A stretch of 64,000 nt of DNA from positions 1 through 64,000 of the forward strand of contig NZ_JALHPR010000004.1 in the NCBI RefSeq assembly GCF_022842375.1, read 5' to 3'. The notes below the pieces were generated by a model. That model ran no database searches. It saw only the letters and a program-made list of their open reading frames with translations, and was not told the DNA's origin. The translations under genes were made by a program, and so were the position numbers. Positions 46,251-56,946 of the stretch are shown here, piece after piece. This stretch comes from Elioraea sp. Lineage in GTDB: Bacteria > Pseudomonadota > Alphaproteobacteria > Acetobacterales > Acetobacteraceae. Position 1 is the first letter of the stretch; the number at the start of each line of letters is the position of its first letter.

Positions 46251-47933
46251 TCACACACGCAGCACATGCACCGACACCATCGGCCGCTTCTGAGGCGCGG
46301 CGCGGCGAACGGCACTCCGTAGCGCCGACATCGCCGCCTCGCGCACCTGGTCGTCATCGCGCAGCGCGCCGTGCGACAGGCCCGCGACGGCGGCACCAAG
46401 CTCGCGCACCAGCGTTCCCCTGCCCGCCTCCTCCTCGCTGAACAGGCCGGGGGCAGAGACCACGGGATCACCCACCACGCGACCGGCGCGGTCGAGCGCG
46501 AGCGAGGCGACGACCAGCCCGCTGTCGAGCATCCGCCGACGCTCGGCGAGCACGGGTCCATCGGCCGGGATCAGCCGCGACCCATCGACCGCGAGCCTGC
46601 CGGAGGGAACGCTCTCGATCACCTCGGGCGTGCCGGGGGAGAGGCGCAGCATGTCGCCATCCTCGATCAGGTGCGGCACGGCCCCCATCTCGCGGGCGAG
46701 CGCCGCATGCTCGCTCATGTGCCGCCACTCCCCATGAACGGGCACCGCGTGTTTCGGCTTCACCATGCGATAGAGGCGGCGGAGCTCGTCGCGCGCCGGA
46801 TGGCCCGACACATGCACCATGTGGTCGGCATCCGTCATCACCGTCACGCCGCGGCGGGCGAGCGCATCCTGCACCATCAGGATGCCGCGCTCGTTCCCCG
46901 GAATGACGCGCGAGGAGTAGATCACCGTGTCGCCCTCGCCGAGCGCGACATTGGGATGCGTATCGGCCGAGATGCGCGACAGCGCGCTGCGCGGCTCACC
47001 CTGGCTGCCGGCGCAGATGAAGACGATGCTGTCATCCGGAAGGTAGCCTGCCTCCTCCTCATCGACGAAGCCGGGGATGCTGCTCAGATACCCCGTCTCG
47101 CGCGCCGCAGCCGCCATGTTGCGGAGCGACCGGCCGACGAGCGCGACGCTCCGCCCCGACGCGTGGGCAGCGAGCGCGATGCTCTCGATCCGCGCGATGT
47201 TGGAGGAGAAGCAGGTGAAGGCGACGCGCCCGCGCAAGCCGCGCACCAGCGCGGCGAGGTTGCGGCGCACATCGGCTTCCGAGCCGGAATGGCCCTCCAC
47301 CATCGCGTTGGTGCTGTCGCACACCAGCACGTCGACGCCCGATGCCCCGATCTCGGCGAGTGCTGCCTCGTCAGTCCGCGGGCCGACCAGCGGGTCGGGG
47401 TCGAGCTTCCAGTCGCCTGTGTGCAGAACGCGGCCGTGGGGCGTGGTGATGGCCACGGCCTGCGCCTCGGGCACCGAATGGGCCATCGACACGAAGCGCA
47501 GGCCGAAGGGGCCAAGCGTGAGGCTGCTGCCGGGCGCGTACTCGATCAGCTTCACCTGCGAGACGAGGCCACGCTCGGCCAGCTTGCGGCGCAGCACGGC
47601 GGCGGCGAAGGGCGTTGCGTAGACCGGGCATTCGAGCTGCGGCCAGAGCCAGGCGACCGCGCCGACATGGTCCTCGTGTGCATGGGTGATGACGAGGCCG
47701 ACGAGATCCGCCCGCCGCTCGGCGATGAACACCGGGTCGGGCACCATGATGTCGACATCGGGCCTGGCACTCTCGGCGAAGCCAAGGCCGCAATCGATGG
47801 CAAGCCACGCACCGTCGCAGCCATAAAGGTTGAGGTTCATGCCGATCTCGCCCGTGCCGCCGAGCGGCAGGAAGACAAGACCGTCGGGGCCGGTCCGCGT
47901 CACGAGGCCGGGGCGCGGCAGATCGGGGCGCAT
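46251..47933 (-). CDS. rnj: Ribonuclease J
   Basis: RNase J is a metallo-beta-lactamase-fold 5'-3' exo/endoribonuclease that in alphaproteobacteria matures rRNA and works with RNase E. The 560-residue product has LGGTGEIGMNLNLYG, the zinc motif HAHEDH (84-89), GDWKLDPDP and DSTNA. The beta-CASP domain has FSSNIARIESI, AGSQGEPRSALSRIS, VIPGNE and HVSGHPARDEL, and a C-terminal domain follows. Its ATG overlaps the coaX stop by one base. Co-transcription with complex I genes is suggested by spacing. Confidence 0.96.
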   Translation of the reverse strand: MRPDLPRPGLVTRTGPDGLVFLPLGGTGEIGMNLNLYGCDGAWLAIDCGLGFAESARPDVDIMVPDPVFIAERRADLVGLVITHAHEDHVGAVAWLWPQLECPVYATPFAAAVLRRKLAERGLVSQVKLIEYAPGSSLTLGPFGLRFVSMAHSVPEAQAVAITTPHGRVLHTGDWKLDPDPLVGPRTDEAALAEIGASGVDVLVCDSTNAMVEGHSGSEADVRRNLAALVRGLRGRVAFTCFSSNIARIESIALAAHASGRSVALVGRSLRNMAAAARETGYLSSIPGFVDEEEAGYLPDDSIVFICAGSQGEPRSALSRISADTHPNVALGEGDTVIYSSRVIPGNERGILMVQDALARRGVTVMTDADHMVHVSGHPARDELRRLYRMVKPKHAVPVHGEWRHMSEHAALAREMGAVPHLIEDGDMLRLSPGTPEVIESVPSGRLAVDGSRLIPADGPVLAERRRMLDSGLVVASLALDRAGRVVGDPVVSAPGLFSEEEAGRGTLVRELGAAVAGLSHGALRDDDQVREAAMSALRSAVRRAAPQKRPMVSVHVLRV

Positions 47934-48709
47934 CAGGAGGCCGGCCGGTTTCGGTCAGCCAGCAGCACGAGGCCATCCAGCGTCAGGTCAGGGTCGAGAT
48001 GCTCGATCGCTGCCGTGCCGTCGGCGAACAGCGGCGCGAGCCCGCCCGTCGCGATCAGCTTCATGCGTTCGCCGAGCTCCGCCTCGATGCGCTTGGCCAA
48101 TCCCTCGATCAAGCCGACATACCCCCAGTAGATGCCCGCCTGCATGGCGGGAACAGTTGAACGCCCGATCACGGCCTGCGGGCGCGAAATCGCCACGCGC
48201 GGCAGCTGTGCCGCCGCCCTGTGCAGCGCCTCGAGCGAGAGGTTGATGCCAGGGGCGATGATGCCGCCGAGATAGGCGCCGTCGCGGCTCACCACATCGA
48301 ATGTGGTGGCTGTTCCGAAATCCACCACGGCCAGCGGCCCCTTGTAGCGCGCATGGGCGGCAAGCGCATTCACAAGCCGGTCGGCGCCGACCTCGTTCGG
48401 ATTGTCGACCAGCACGGGGAATCCCCAGTCGAGCCCCGCGGCGCGGGCGACCAGCGGGTCCTGCCCAAACCACACCTTGCACAGGTTGCGCAGGTTATAG
48501 AGCGCCGCGGGCACCACGCATGCGATGGCCGCACGGCTGATATCGGTGCGCGCGAGGCCAGCCCAGCTCATCAGCTGCGTCAGCCACACGGCATACTCAT
48601 CGGCCGTGCGGTTGGCTTGCGTGGCGAGCCGCCAGCGGCCGCGCCAGGACGTGCCGTCCCACACGGCGAAGACGATGTTCGTGTTGCCCGCGTCGATCGC
48701 CAGCAGCAT
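47933..48709 (-). CDS. coaX: Type III pantothenate kinase
   Basis: CoaX phosphorylates pantothenate in coenzyme A synthesis. The 258-residue ASKHA-fold protein has [15 protein letters not shown] at the N-terminus, [13 protein letters not shown], the catalytic [13 protein letters not shown] and [15 protein letters not shown], with [10 protein letters not shown] near the end. The ATG at 48709 begins the first conserved strand; upstream in-frame sequence belongs to birA. Confidence 0.96.
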   Translation of the reverse strand: MLLAIDAGNTNIVFAVWDGTSWRGRWRLATQANRTADEYAVWLTQLMSWAGLARTDISRAAIACVVPAALYNLRNLCKVWFGQDPLVARAAGLDWGFPVLVDNPNEVGADRLVNALAAHARYKGPLAVVDFGTATTFDVVSRDGAYLGGIIAPGINLSLEALHRAAAQLPRVAISRPQAVIGRSTVPAMQAGIYWGYVGLIEGLAKRIEAELGERMKLIATGGLAPLFADGTAAIEHLDPDLTLDGLVLLADRNRPAS

Positions 48710-48713
48710 GGGC

Positions 48714-49457
48714 TCAGACCTCCGCGAAAACCTCGCCGGCGACCACGCGGCGCGTGCCGGCATCGGTGGCGAGCAGGAGCGCGCCGTCATGGTCGATCCC
48801 GGCGAAGCGGCCGGCAAGCCTTCCCGACGCGGCGTTGACCGCGAGCGCCGTGCCGGGCGCGATGGCACGCGCCGACCAGGCAGCGATGATCGCCGCCATC
48901 CCGCCCCCGGCCAGCAGCGCCAGCCGCGCGGCGAAGGCAGCGGCCAGGCGATCGGCCACCATGCCGGGGTCAGCCGCGGTGGCGCCAAGCGCGGGCAGCG
49001 ACGTCACGGGGCGGTCGAGCCCGTCAGGGTGGTGGGCGAGATTGAGGCCGATGCCGGCGACGAGCCAGGACCGGCCCGCCTGTGTCGTGCCGCCCTCCGT
49101 CAGGATGCCGCCGAGCTTGGCAGCGCCCACCAGCAGGTCGTTCGGCCATTTGAGCGCGAGGCGGTGCGGCGGGGGAACGAGGCCCGCGATCGCATCATGG
49201 GCCGCGAGGCCCGAGAGCAGCGCTGCCGCCCCGCCGCGAAGCGCGTCATCGGGCGGAAGGAGGATGGAGCAGAACAGGTTGCCGCGCGGCGAGTGCCAGA
49301 CCCGCCCACTCCGACCACGCCCCTGCGTCTGTTCCCGGGCCAGAACGACGAGGCCTGGTGGCTCACCGGCCTCGGCCGCGGCGATGGCACGGTCATTCGT
49401 GCTCGTCAGGCTCTCGTGCCGCTCGACCCGCCAGCGTGCGGGGGCGATCGACGTCAT
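48714..49457 (-). CDS. birA: Biotin--[acetyl-CoA-carboxylase] ligase, no DNA-binding domain
   Basis: The ligase biotinylates acyl-CoA carboxylase carrier proteins. The 247-residue product has [10 protein letters not shown], the biotinyl-AMP loop [30 protein letters not shown] and [11 protein letters not shown]. There is no helix-turn-helix, so it is the monofunctional class. The ATG (49457) overlaps the nuoN stop by four bases. Confidence 0.95.
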   Translation of the reverse strand: MTSIAPARWRVERHESLTSTNDRAIAAAEAGEPPGLVVLAREQTQGRGRSGRVWHSPRGNLFCSILLPPDDALRGGAAALLSGLAAHDAIAGLVPPPHRLALKWPNDLLVGAAKLGGILTEGGTTQAGRSWLVAGIGLNLAHHPDGLDRPVTSLPALGATAADPGMVADRLAAAFAARLALLAGGGMAAIIAAWSARAIAPGTALAVNAASGRLAGRFAGIDHDGALLLATDAGTRRVVAGEVFAEV

Positions 49458-50887
49458 CCGCCGACGAGGGAGCGTGCAGCAGCCGAGGCGGCGGCGACCA
49501 GCGGTGCTGGCAGGAGCGCGAACAGCGCCGTCGCGGACCCGGTCGCGGCAACGACGACGGAGAGAGCAGCGGGCCGTGCATCGAACGGCGCGTCGCCGGC
49601 ATCGAAGTACATCACCTTCACGATGCGCAGGTAGTAGAAGGCCGACACGACCGAGGCGAGGACGCCGAGGATGGCGAGCGGCCAGAGCCCGGCATTCACC
49701 GCGGCGACGAACACGTAGAGCTTGCCGAAGAACCCGGCGAGCGGCGGGATGCCGGCCATCGAGAACATGAACACCGCCATCGCCAGCGCCAGCATCGGCG
49801 AGGTGCGGGCGAGGCCGGCCAGATCCTCGATCCGCTCGCGCGCGATGCCCTGCCGGCGCATCGCGACGATGCAGGCGAAGGCACCGGCGTTCATGACGAC
49901 ATAGATCGCCATGTAGACGAGCACCCCGCGCACCCCGGCATGGTCGCCGGCCGCAAGCCCGATCAGCGCGTAGCCGACATGGCCGATCGAGGAATAGGCC
50001 ATCAGCCGCTTGATGTTGGTCTGCCCGATCGCTGCGAAGGCGCCGACGATCATCGAGCCCGCGCTGATCAGCACGATGATCTGCCGCCACTGCTCGATCG
50101 CGGGGCCGAAGGGGCCGGTCATCACGCGGAGGAACAGCGCGAGTGCCGCGACCTTGGGGGCGATCGAGAAGAACGCCGTCACCGGTGTCGGTGCGCCCTC
50201 GTACACATCCGGCGTCCACATGTGGAACGGCACGGCGGAGACCTTGAACGCAAGCCCCGCTGCGATGAAGCAAAGGCCGACGATGAGGCCGATCGGCGCA
50301 GGCCCCGCCGTGAGCGCCTCGGCGATGCCGACGAACCGCGTCGTGCCCGCGAAGCCGTAGGTGAGCGACGCGCCGTAGAGCAGCATGCCCGAGGCGAGAG
50401 CGCCCAGCATGAAGTACTTGAGGCCTGCCTCGGTCGAGCGCAGGTCATCACGCGCGAAGGACGCGGCAACGTAGAGCGCAAGCGATGACAGCTCGAGCCC
50501 GACATAGAGGCTCATCAGGTCGTTCGCGCTGACCATCATCATCATGCCGAGCGTCGCGAACAGGATGATCACGGGATACTCGAAACGGGCCAGCCCCTCG
50601 CGCTCATGCCAGTCGAGCGCGAGAACGAGGCTGAGTGCCGCGGCGAGCAGAACGAGCACCTTGGCGAAGACCGCGAAGGCATCGACCACGAACAGGCCGT
50701 TCAGCCCGACACCCGCCTCGCCCGAGAGAACGAGCACGGCGATGCCGAGCAGCGTGGCGAGTGCGAGCATCGACACCGTGTTCCACGCATCGCGGCGGGC
50801 GAACACGCCGACCATCAGCGCGGCCATTCCTGCGCAGGCCAGCACCAGCTCGGGCAGCGCGATCATCCAGTTCAAGGCGGCAACCAT
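49454..50887 (-). CDS. nuoN: NADH-quinone oxidoreductase subunit N
   Basis: NuoN is one of three antiporter-like proton-pumping subunits of complex I. The 477-residue protein has about 14 helices with [20 protein letters not shown], the discontinuous-helix region [22 protein letters not shown] and the [16 protein letters not shown] motif with the central lysine. It starts three bases before the nuoM stop region and follows nuoM directly. Confidence 0.97.
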   Translation of the reverse strand: MVAALNWMIALPELVLACAGMAALMVGVFARRDAWNTVSMLALATLLGIAVLVLSGEAGVGLNGLFVVDAFAVFAKVLVLLAAALSLVLALDWHEREGLARFEYPVIILFATLGMMMMVSANDLMSLYVGLELSSLALYVAASFARDDLRSTEAGLKYFMLGALASGMLLYGASLTYGFAGTTRFVGIAEALTAGPAPIGLIVGLCFIAAGLAFKVSAVPFHMWTPDVYEGAPTPVTAFFSIAPKVAALALFLRVMTGPFGPAIEQWRQIIVLISAGSMIVGAFAAIGQTNIKRLMAYSSIGHVGYALIGLAAGDHAGVRGVLVYMAIYVVMNAGAFACIVAMRRQGIARERIEDLAGLARTSPMLALAMAVFMFSMAGIPPLAGFFGKLYVFVAAVNAGLWPLAILGVLASVVSAFYYLRIVKVMYFDAGDAPFDARPAALSVVVAATGSATALFALLPAPLVAAASAAARSLVGG

Positions 50888-50890
50888 GGC

Positions 50891-52405
50891 TCAGAGCCCC
50901 GCGAGCTGGCGCGTCGCCGCGAGCGCCGCGTGATGCTGCGCGATCATCCGCGCGACGGACTGGTCGAAAAACACAGTGAAACTCGACGGGTAGATGCCCA
51001 TCCAGAGGGTGAGCACGACGAGCGGAGCGAACACGGCCACCTCGCGTGGCGAAAGATCGGCCAGGCCCTTCAGGTTCTGTTTCGTCAGCGCGCCGAAGAT
51101 CACACGGCGATAGAGGAACAGCATGTAGCCGGCACCGAGCACCATGCCAGAGGCGGCGAGCAGGGCCAGCAGCTTGCTCACCTGCCACGCGCCCATGATC
51201 GCCAGGAACTCGCCGACGAAGCCCGACGTTCCGGGAAGCCCGACCGAGGCCATGGTGAACAGCATGAACAGGATCGCGTAGCGCGGCATGGTGCCGGCAA
51301 GCCCGCCATAGGCATCGATCTCGCGCGTGTGCATCCGGTCATAGATGACGCCGACGCAGAGGAACAGCGCGCCCGAGACGATGCCGTGCGAGAGCATCTG
51401 GAAGATCGCGCCCTCGATGCCCTGCTGGTTCATCGTGAACAGCCCGAGCGTAACGATCCCCATATGCGCGACCGAGGAGTAGGCGATCAGCTTCTTGATG
51501 TCGGTCTGCGCAAGTGCCACGAGCGAGGTGTAGACGATCGCGATGGCCGACAGCGCGAAGATGAAGGGTGCGAGTGCGGCGGTGGCATCGGGGAGCAGCG
51601 GGATGGAGAAGCGCAGGAACCCGTAGCCGCCCATCTTGAGCAGCACGCCGGCGAGGATGACCGAGCCTGCCGTCGGTGCCTCGACATGCGCGTCCGGCAG
51701 CCAGGTGTGCAGCGGCCACATCGGCACCTTCACCGCGAAGGACGCGAAGAAGGCGATGAACAGCCACGTCTGCGCCGCGGGTGCGATGCGGTGCTGCATC
51801 AGTGCCGCGATGTCGGTCGTGCCGGCATCGAGATAGATCCATATCAGCGCCAGCAGCATCAGCACGGAGCCGAGCAGCGTGTAGAGGAAGAACTTGAAGG
51901 CAGCGTAGTTGCGCCGCGCCCCGCCCCATACGCCGATGATCAGGAACATCGGGATCAGCACGCCCTCGAAGAAGACGTAGAAGATCACGAAATCCAGCGC
52001 GCAGAACATGCCGACCATCATCGTCTCGAGGACGAGGAAGGCGATCATGTACTCGCGCACGCGCGTCTGAATCGACTGCCAGGAGGCAACGATGCAGAGC
52101 GGGGTCAGCAGCGTCGACAGCAGCACGAACAGCACCGACATCCCGTCGACGCCCATGTGGTAGCCGATGCCAAGCCCGTCGAGCCAGGCGGCGTTCTCGG
52201 TAAACTGGAAGCCCGCACTGTCGGTGTCGAAGCGGAACCAGAGGATCAGTGACAGGGCAAAGACGATCGCGCTGGTCCAGAGAGCGGTCCAGCGCGCGTT
52301 CTGCGCCACCGTGCGCTCATCGCCCTGCACGGACGCAATGATCGCCGCACCGACGAGCGGCAGGAAGGTGAGGAGGCTGAGCAGCGGAAAACCGAGCGCG
52401 TTCAT
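50891..52405 (-). CDS. nuoM: NADH-quinone oxidoreductase subunit M
   Basis: NuoM is an antiporter-like subunit of the complex I membrane arm. The 504-residue product has about 14 helices, with [39 protein letters not shown] (conserved Glu), [20 protein letters not shown] and [14 protein letters not shown] use the ATG at 52405, whose last base overlaps the nuoL stop; a TTG one codon earlier is less likely. Confidence 0.97.
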   Translation of the reverse strand: MNALGFPLLSLLTFLPLVGAAIIASVQGDERTVAQNARWTALWTSAIVFALSLILWFRFDTDSAGFQFTENAAWLDGLGIGYHMGVDGMSVLFVLLSTLLTPLCIVASWQSIQTRVREYMIAFLVLETMMVGMFCALDFVIFYVFFEGVLIPMFLIIGVWGGARRNYAAFKFFLYTLLGSVLMLLALIWIYLDAGTTDIAALMQHRIAPAAQTWLFIAFFASFAVKVPMWPLHTWLPDAHVEAPTAGSVILAGVLLKMGGYGFLRFSIPLLPDATAALAPFIFALSAIAIVYTSLVALAQTDIKKLIAYSSVAHMGIVTLGLFTMNQQGIEGAIFQMLSHGIVSGALFLCVGVIYDRMHTREIDAYGGLAGTMPRYAILFMLFTMASVGLPGTSGFVGEFLAIMGAWQVSKLLALLAASGMVLGAGYMLFLYRRVIFGALTKQNLKGLADLSPREVAVFAPLVVLTLWMGIYPSSFTVFFDQSVARMIAQHHAALAATRQLAGL

Positions 52406-54336
52406 CAAAGGCGCCCCGTTGCGAACAGCGTCACCAGCACGACGATGCCGATCATCATGGCGAAGGCGTAATGGTAGACCATCCCGGTCTGGAGCTTGAC
52501 GACCTTGCCCGCCGTTGCCTTTGCCGCGGCAGCGATGCCATCGGGGCCGAACCCGTCGATCACCGCGCCATCGCCACCCTTCCAGAGAGCGCGCCCGATG
52601 ATGAGCGAGGGGCGGACGAACACCGCGTCATACAGTTCGTCGAAGTACCACTTGTTCAGCAGGAACCGGTGCACGCCCTGGAACTGCGCCGCGAGGCGGC
52701 CGGGAATGCCAGGGGCGAGCATGTAGAACACATACGCCGTGGCGATGCCCGAGGCCCCCATCACGACGGGCAGGAGCTTGACCCACAGCGGCGCGTGGTG
52801 CGCGTTTTCGAGCGCATCGTTGCCCGGCGCGATGACGATCGAGGCCTGCCAGAAATCCTTCCAATGGTGGCCGACGAAGGGCTCGTAGAACACCGCGCCG
52901 GCGAACACCGCGCCGATCGCCAGCAGCACGAGCGGCAGGATCATCACCAACGGGCTCTCGTGCACATGCTCCATCACGTGATGGTCGGCCCGCGGCGCGC
53001 CGTGGAAGGTCAGGATCAGCAGGCGCCACGAGTAGAAGGCCGTGAGGAAGGCAGCGACCAGGCCGCAGACGAACGCGTAGTTGCCCACCGCGCTGTGCGC
53101 GCCCCAGGCCGCCTCAAGCACCATGTCCTTCGAGTAGAAGCCCGAGAAGAACGGCACGCCGGCAAGGGCGAGGTTGCCGATCCACATCAGCGTGTAGGTG
53201 GCGGGGATCTTCTTCCAGATGCCGCCCATCCGGCGGATGTCCTGCTCGTCGCTCATCGCGTGGATCACGCTGCCGGCGCCGAGGAACAGCAGCGCCTTGA
53301 AGAAGGCATGCGTGAAGAGGTGGAAGATCGCGGCAGGGTATGCCGAGACGCCGGCGGCGAAGAACATGTAGCCGAGCTGGCTGCACGTCGAATACGCGAT
53401 CACGCGCTTGATGTCGTTCTGCACGCAGCCGATGGTCGCTGCGAACAGCGCGGTCGAGGCGCCGACGATGGTAACGACCGAGAGTGCGACGGGCGCCAGC
53501 TCGAACAGCGGGCTCATCCGCGCGACGAGGAACACGCCCGCCGTCACCATCGTCGCTGCATGGATCAGCGCCGAGACGGGCGTCGGCCCCTCCATCGCGT
53601 CAGGCAGCCAGGTGTGCAGGCCGAGCTGTGCGGACTTGCCCATGGCGCCGATGAACAGCAGCACGGCGCAGAGCTCGACCGCCCTCACCTCGCCGCCGAA
53701 CAGGCTCACCGTCGTCGTCCCCTGCGCGCCGAGGGCGGCGAAGATCGCATCGAAGCCGACGCTGTCGGTCAGCACGAACACGCCGGCGATACCCAGCGCG
53801 AAGCCGACGTCACCGACGCGGTTGACGATGAAGGCCTTCATCGCCGCGCGGTTCGCACTCTCGCGCTCGTACCAGTAGCCGATGAGGAGATAGGAGGCGA
53901 GGCCGACGCCCTCCCACCCGAAGAAGAGCTGGATGAGGTTGTCGGCCGTCACCAGCATCAGCATCGCGAAGGTGAACAGCGAGAGATACGCCATGAACCG
54001 CGGCACCGTGCGGTCATGGCTCATGTAGCCGACGGAGTAGATGTGGATCAGCGTGGCGATGAACGTCACCATCCCGACCATCACGGCTGAGAGCGTATCG
54101 AACCGCAGCGCCCAGGACGCCTCGAAGCTGCCGCTGTCGATCCAGGTGCCGAGAACGATCGTGCGCGCATTGCCGCCGAAGGCGACGTCGAAGAACAGCG
54201 TCACGCCACAGAGGGTCGCGAGCGTCATGAACCCGATCGTGACGAGCTGCGCGCCACGGTCGCCCAACGCGCGGCCGAAGAACCCGGCGATGATCGCGCC
54301 GACCAAGGGGGAGAAGACGGCTCCGGCTTCGATCAC
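52405..54336 (-). CDS. nuoL: NADH-quinone oxidoreductase subunit L
   Basis: NuoL is the distal pump of complex I and carries the long lateral helix. The 643-residue product has [60 protein letters not shown] and [18 protein letters not shown], plus the C-terminal amphipathic lateral helix. The start is a GTG at 54336, seven bases after the nuoK stop. Confidence 0.97.
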   Translation of the reverse strand: MIEAGAVFSPLVGAIIAGFFGRALGDRGAQLVTIGFMTLATLCGVTLFFDVAFGGNARTIVLGTWIDSGSFEASWALRFDTLSAVMVGMVTFIATLIHIYSVGYMSHDRTVPRFMAYLSLFTFAMLMLVTADNLIQLFFGWEGVGLASYLLIGYWYERESANRAAMKAFIVNRVGDVGFALGIAGVFVLTDSVGFDAIFAALGAQGTTTVSLFGGEVRAVELCAVLLFIGAMGKSAQLGLHTWLPDAMEGPTPVSALIHAATMVTAGVFLVARMSPLFELAPVALSVVTIVGASTALFAATIGCVQNDIKRVIAYSTCSQLGYMFFAAGVSAYPAAIFHLFTHAFFKALLFLGAGSVIHAMSDEQDIRRMGGIWKKIPATYTLMWIGNLALAGVPFFSGFYSKDMVLEAAWGAHSAVGNYAFVCGLVAAFLTAFYSWRLLILTFHGAPRADHHVMEHVHESPLVMILPLVLLAIGAVFAGAVFYEPFVGHHWKDFWQASIVIAPGNDALENAHHAPLWVKLLPVVMGASGIATAYVFYMLAPGIPGRLAAQFQGVHRFLLNKWYFDELYDAVFVRPSLIIGRALWKGGDGAVIDGFGPDGIAAAAKATAGKVVKLQTGMVYHYAFAMMIGIVVLVTLFATGRL

Positions 54337-54343
54337 GGCCCGC

Positions 54344-54655
54344 TCACCCCTTCATCACGTTGATGTCCTCGACCGCGATTGAGCCGCGGTTCCGGAAGTA
54401 GACGACAACGATGGCAAGCCCGATCGCCGCTTCCGCCGCCGCCACGGTGAGGATGAACATCACGAAGATCTGGCCCGTCAGGTCGCCGAGATGGGCGCTG
54501 AACGCAACGAGGTTGATGTTGACCGCGAGCAGCAGCAGCTCGATCGACATCAGGATGACGATGACGTTCTTGCGGTTGAGGAAGATGCCGAAGATGCCCA
54601 GCGAGAACAGGATCGCGGCGACGGTGAGGTAGTGGCCAAGCCCGACGGCGAGCAT
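54344..54655 (-). CDS. nuoK: NADH-quinone oxidoreductase subunit K
   Basis: NuoK is a three-helix membrane subunit with proton-path glutamates. The 103-residue product has [18 protein letters not shown], the [18 protein letters not shown] helix with the conserved Glu and [20 protein letters not shown] with the second Glu. The start overlaps the nuoJ stop by one base. Confidence 0.97.
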   Translation of the reverse strand: MLAVGLGHYLTVAAILFSLGIFGIFLNRKNVIVILMSIELLLLAVNINLVAFSAHLGDLTGQIFVMFILTVAAAEAAIGLAIVVVYFRNRGSIAVEDINVMKG

Positions 54656-55347
54656 CAGTGGTGCCCTCCGCCGTGGCTGGTGTGAGCAGGCTCCGGTGGC
54701 TTGGGCGATTCCGGCTTCGCCACCTCTGGCTTCGGGGGCACCGTCATGCCCTGGCCCGACGGCACGCTGATCATGTCGAGCGTGTCGCGGCGGGAGCGGT
54801 CGATCTGCCGCGTCACATCCTGCCGCTTCGTGCCGGGGCGGTCGCGCAGTGTCAGCACGATCGCGCCGATCATCGCGACGAGCAGCACCAGGCCCGCTGC
54901 CTGGAAGAGATAGATGTAGTCGGTGTAGATCACACGGCCGAGCGCCTGTGTGTTCGTCACCCCCTCGGGGATCGGCGCCGCCAGCAGCCGCGGCGCCTCG
55001 GGAGACACCGTCCACGCGAGCCCGACAATGAGCAGTTCCGCGAGCAGGACGACGCCGATCGCACCGCCGACGGGCAGGTAGCGCACGAAGCCCGAGCGCA
55101 TCTCGGCGAAGTTCACGTCGAGCATCATGACGACGAACAGGAACAGCACCGCGACCGCGCCGACGTAGACGATGACGAGGATGAGTGCCAGGAACTCGGC
55201 GCCGGCGAGCAGGAAAAGGCCCGCTGCATTGAAGAACGCGAGGATGAGGAACAACACCGCGTGCACGGGGTTGCGCGAGGTGACGACCATCGCCGCCGAG
55301 GTCACGAGCACCGCGGCGAAGGCGTAGAAGGCGAGGGCTGCGATCAC
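54655..55347 (-). CDS. nuoJ: NADH-quinone oxidoreductase subunit J
   Basis: NuoJ is a five-helix membrane subunit carrying the pi-bulge helix at the entrance of the pumping arm. Visible features are [36 protein letters not shown] and [23 protein letters not shown] hydrophilic C-terminal tail of about 60 residues, ending Pro/Lys/Glu-rich and then His/Gly-rich, is longer than usual. I chose the GTG at 55347 (230 residues), ten bases after the nuoI stop with GAAGG upstream. An ATG at 55374 would overlap nuoI. Confidence 0.92.
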   Translation of the reverse strand: MIAALAFYAFAAVLVTSAAMVVTSRNPVHAVLFLILAFFNAAGLFLLAGAEFLALILVIVYVGAVAVLFLFVVMMLDVNFAEMRSGFVRYLPVGGAIGVVLLAELLIVGLAWTVSPEAPRLLAAPIPEGVTNTQALGRVIYTDYIYLFQAAGLVLLVAMIGAIVLTLRDRPGTKRQDVTRQIDRSRRDTLDMISVPSGQGMTVPPKPEVAKPESPKPPEPAHTSHGGGHH

Positions 55348-55357
55348 CGCCTGGCCT

Positions 55358-55846
55358 TCACCGGTAGGGTGCATCGGCGGCGAGCCGCGAGGCGATCTCT
55401 GCCTCCCAGCGGTCACCGTTCGCGAGCAGCCGGTCCTTGTTGTAGAGCAGTTCCTCGCGCGTCTCGGTCGAGAACTCGAAGTTCGGCCCTTCAACGATCG
55501 CATCGACCGGGCAGGCCTCCTCGCAGAGGCCGCAATAGATGCACTTGGTCATGTCGATGTCGTAGCGGGTGGTGCGCCGCGAGCCGTCGTCACGCGGTTC
55601 GGCCTCGATCGTGATCGCCTGCGCCGGGCACACCGCCTCGCACAGCTTGCAGGCGATGCAGCGCTCCTCCCCGTTGGGGTAGCGGCGCAGCGCATGCTCG
55701 CCCTTGAAGCGGGGGCTGATGGGCCCCTTCTCGTAGGGATAGTTGATCGTGACCTTGGGTTTGAAGAAGTAGCGCAGCGTCAGCGCCATGCCCGAGACGA
55801 GCTCGGACAGAAAGAAGCCGCGCATCGTGCGGTCCATCACGCCCAT
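55358..55846 (-). CDS. nuoI: NADH-quinone oxidoreductase subunit I
   Basis: NuoI carries the two [4Fe-4S] clusters N6a and N6b. The 162-residue product has both ferredoxin motifs, [16 protein letters not shown] and [16 protein letters not shown], after an N-terminal amphipathic segment. The ATG at 55846 has AAGGAGCG upstream. A 77-base gap separates it from nuoH. Confidence 0.97.
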   Translation of the reverse strand: MGVMDRTMRGFFLSELVSGMALTLRYFFKPKVTINYPYEKGPISPRFKGEHALRRYPNGEERCIACKLCEAVCPAQAITIEAEPRDDGSRRTTRYDIDMTKCIYCGLCEEACPVDAIVEGPNFEFSTETREELLYNKDRLLANGDRWEAEIASRLAADAPYR

Positions 55847-55923
55847 CGTTCGCTCCTTCCTCGTCGCGCGCTTCCTAGCCCCGCGCGCGCCATGCCGCAA
55901 CCGCTCATCACGCTTCCCCGCCC

Positions 55924-56940
55924 CTACGCCTGTCCGGGAAGCCAGCCGAAGGCCATCAGCACCGCCGCGGTCAGAACGACCCAGAGCAGCGAGAAGGGCA
56001 GGAACACCTTCCAGCCGAGCCGCATCAACTGGTCATACCGATAGCGGGGGAAGGTCGCGCGCACCCACAGGAACACGAAAAGGCAGAGGCAGATCTTGAG
56101 CACGAACCAGATCGGCCCGGGCAGCCACGTGAAGGGCGCGATGTCGAACGGCGGCAGCCATCCGCCGAGGAACAGGATGGTCGTCATCGCACTCATCAGG
56201 ATCATGTTCGCGTATTCGCCGAGGAAGAACAGCGCGAAGCTCATCGAGCTGTATTCGACGAAGAAGCCGGCGACGATCTCGCTCTCGCCCTCGGGCAGGT
56301 CGAACGGCGCGCGATTCGTCTCGGCGAGAGCCGAGATGAAGAACACCACGAACATCGGGAACAGCGGGATCGCGAACCACAGGCCCTGCTGCGCCATCAC
56401 CACCTCCGAGAGGTTCAGCGAGCCGACGCAGAGCAGCACGGTGATGATGACGAAGCCGATCGAGACCTCGTAGCTGACCATCTGCGCGGCCGAGCGCAGC
56501 GCGCCCAGGAACGCGTATTTCGAGTTCGACGCCCAGCCCGCAATGATGATGCCGTACACGCCGAGCGAGGAGATGGCGAACAGGTAGAGCACGCCGACAT
56601 TGATGTCGGCCAGCACCAGCCCCTCGCCGAACGGGATCACCGCCCAGGCGATCAGCGCGAGCGCAAACGTCAGCATTGGTGCCATGAGGAACAGGACACG
56701 GTTCGACCCTGTTGGGACGATCGTCTCCTTCATCATCAGCTTGATCGCGTCGGCGAAGGGCTGGAACAGCCCGAAGGGGCCGACGATGTTGGGCCCTCGG
56801 CGGAGCTGCATCGCCGCCAGCACCTTGCGCTCGGCATAGGTGAGGTAGGCAACGCCGATCAGCACCGGAACCATGATCACGAGGATGGCGCCGACTGTGA
56901 ACACCAGCGTGCCGAAGGGTGTGGCGAAGAAGGACTGCAT
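55924..56940 (-). CDS. nuoH: NADH-quinone oxidoreductase subunit H
   Basis: NuoH forms the quinone-chamber part of the membrane arm. The 338-residue, eight-helix product has [20 protein letters not shown]-type N-terminal signature ([20 protein letters not shown]), [20 protein letters not shown] and the [11 protein letters not shown] segment. It starts seven bases after the nuoG stop. Confidence 0.97.
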   Translation of the reverse strand: MQSFFATPFGTLVFTVGAILVIMVPVLIGVAYLTYAERKVLAAMQLRRGPNIVGPFGLFQPFADAIKLMMKETIVPTGSNRVLFLMAPMLTFALALIAWAVIPFGEGLVLADINVGVLYLFAISSLGVYGIIIAGWASNSKYAFLGALRSAAQMVSYEVSIGFVIITVLLCVGSLNLSEVVMAQQGLWFAIPLFPMFVVFFISALAETNRAPFDLPEGESEIVAGFFVEYSSMSFALFFLGEYANMILMSAMTTILFLGGWLPPFDIAPFTWLPGPIWFVLKICLCLFVFLWVRATFPRYRYDQLMRLGWKVFLPFSLLWVVLTAAVLMAFGWLPGQA

Positions 56941-56946
56941 CGTCGT

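Noticed and set aside
52471-54090. 539-codon open frame antisense to nuoL
   Set aside because: Charged His/Asp/Arg-rich translation with no ribosome site or recognised domain; shadow of nuoL codons.
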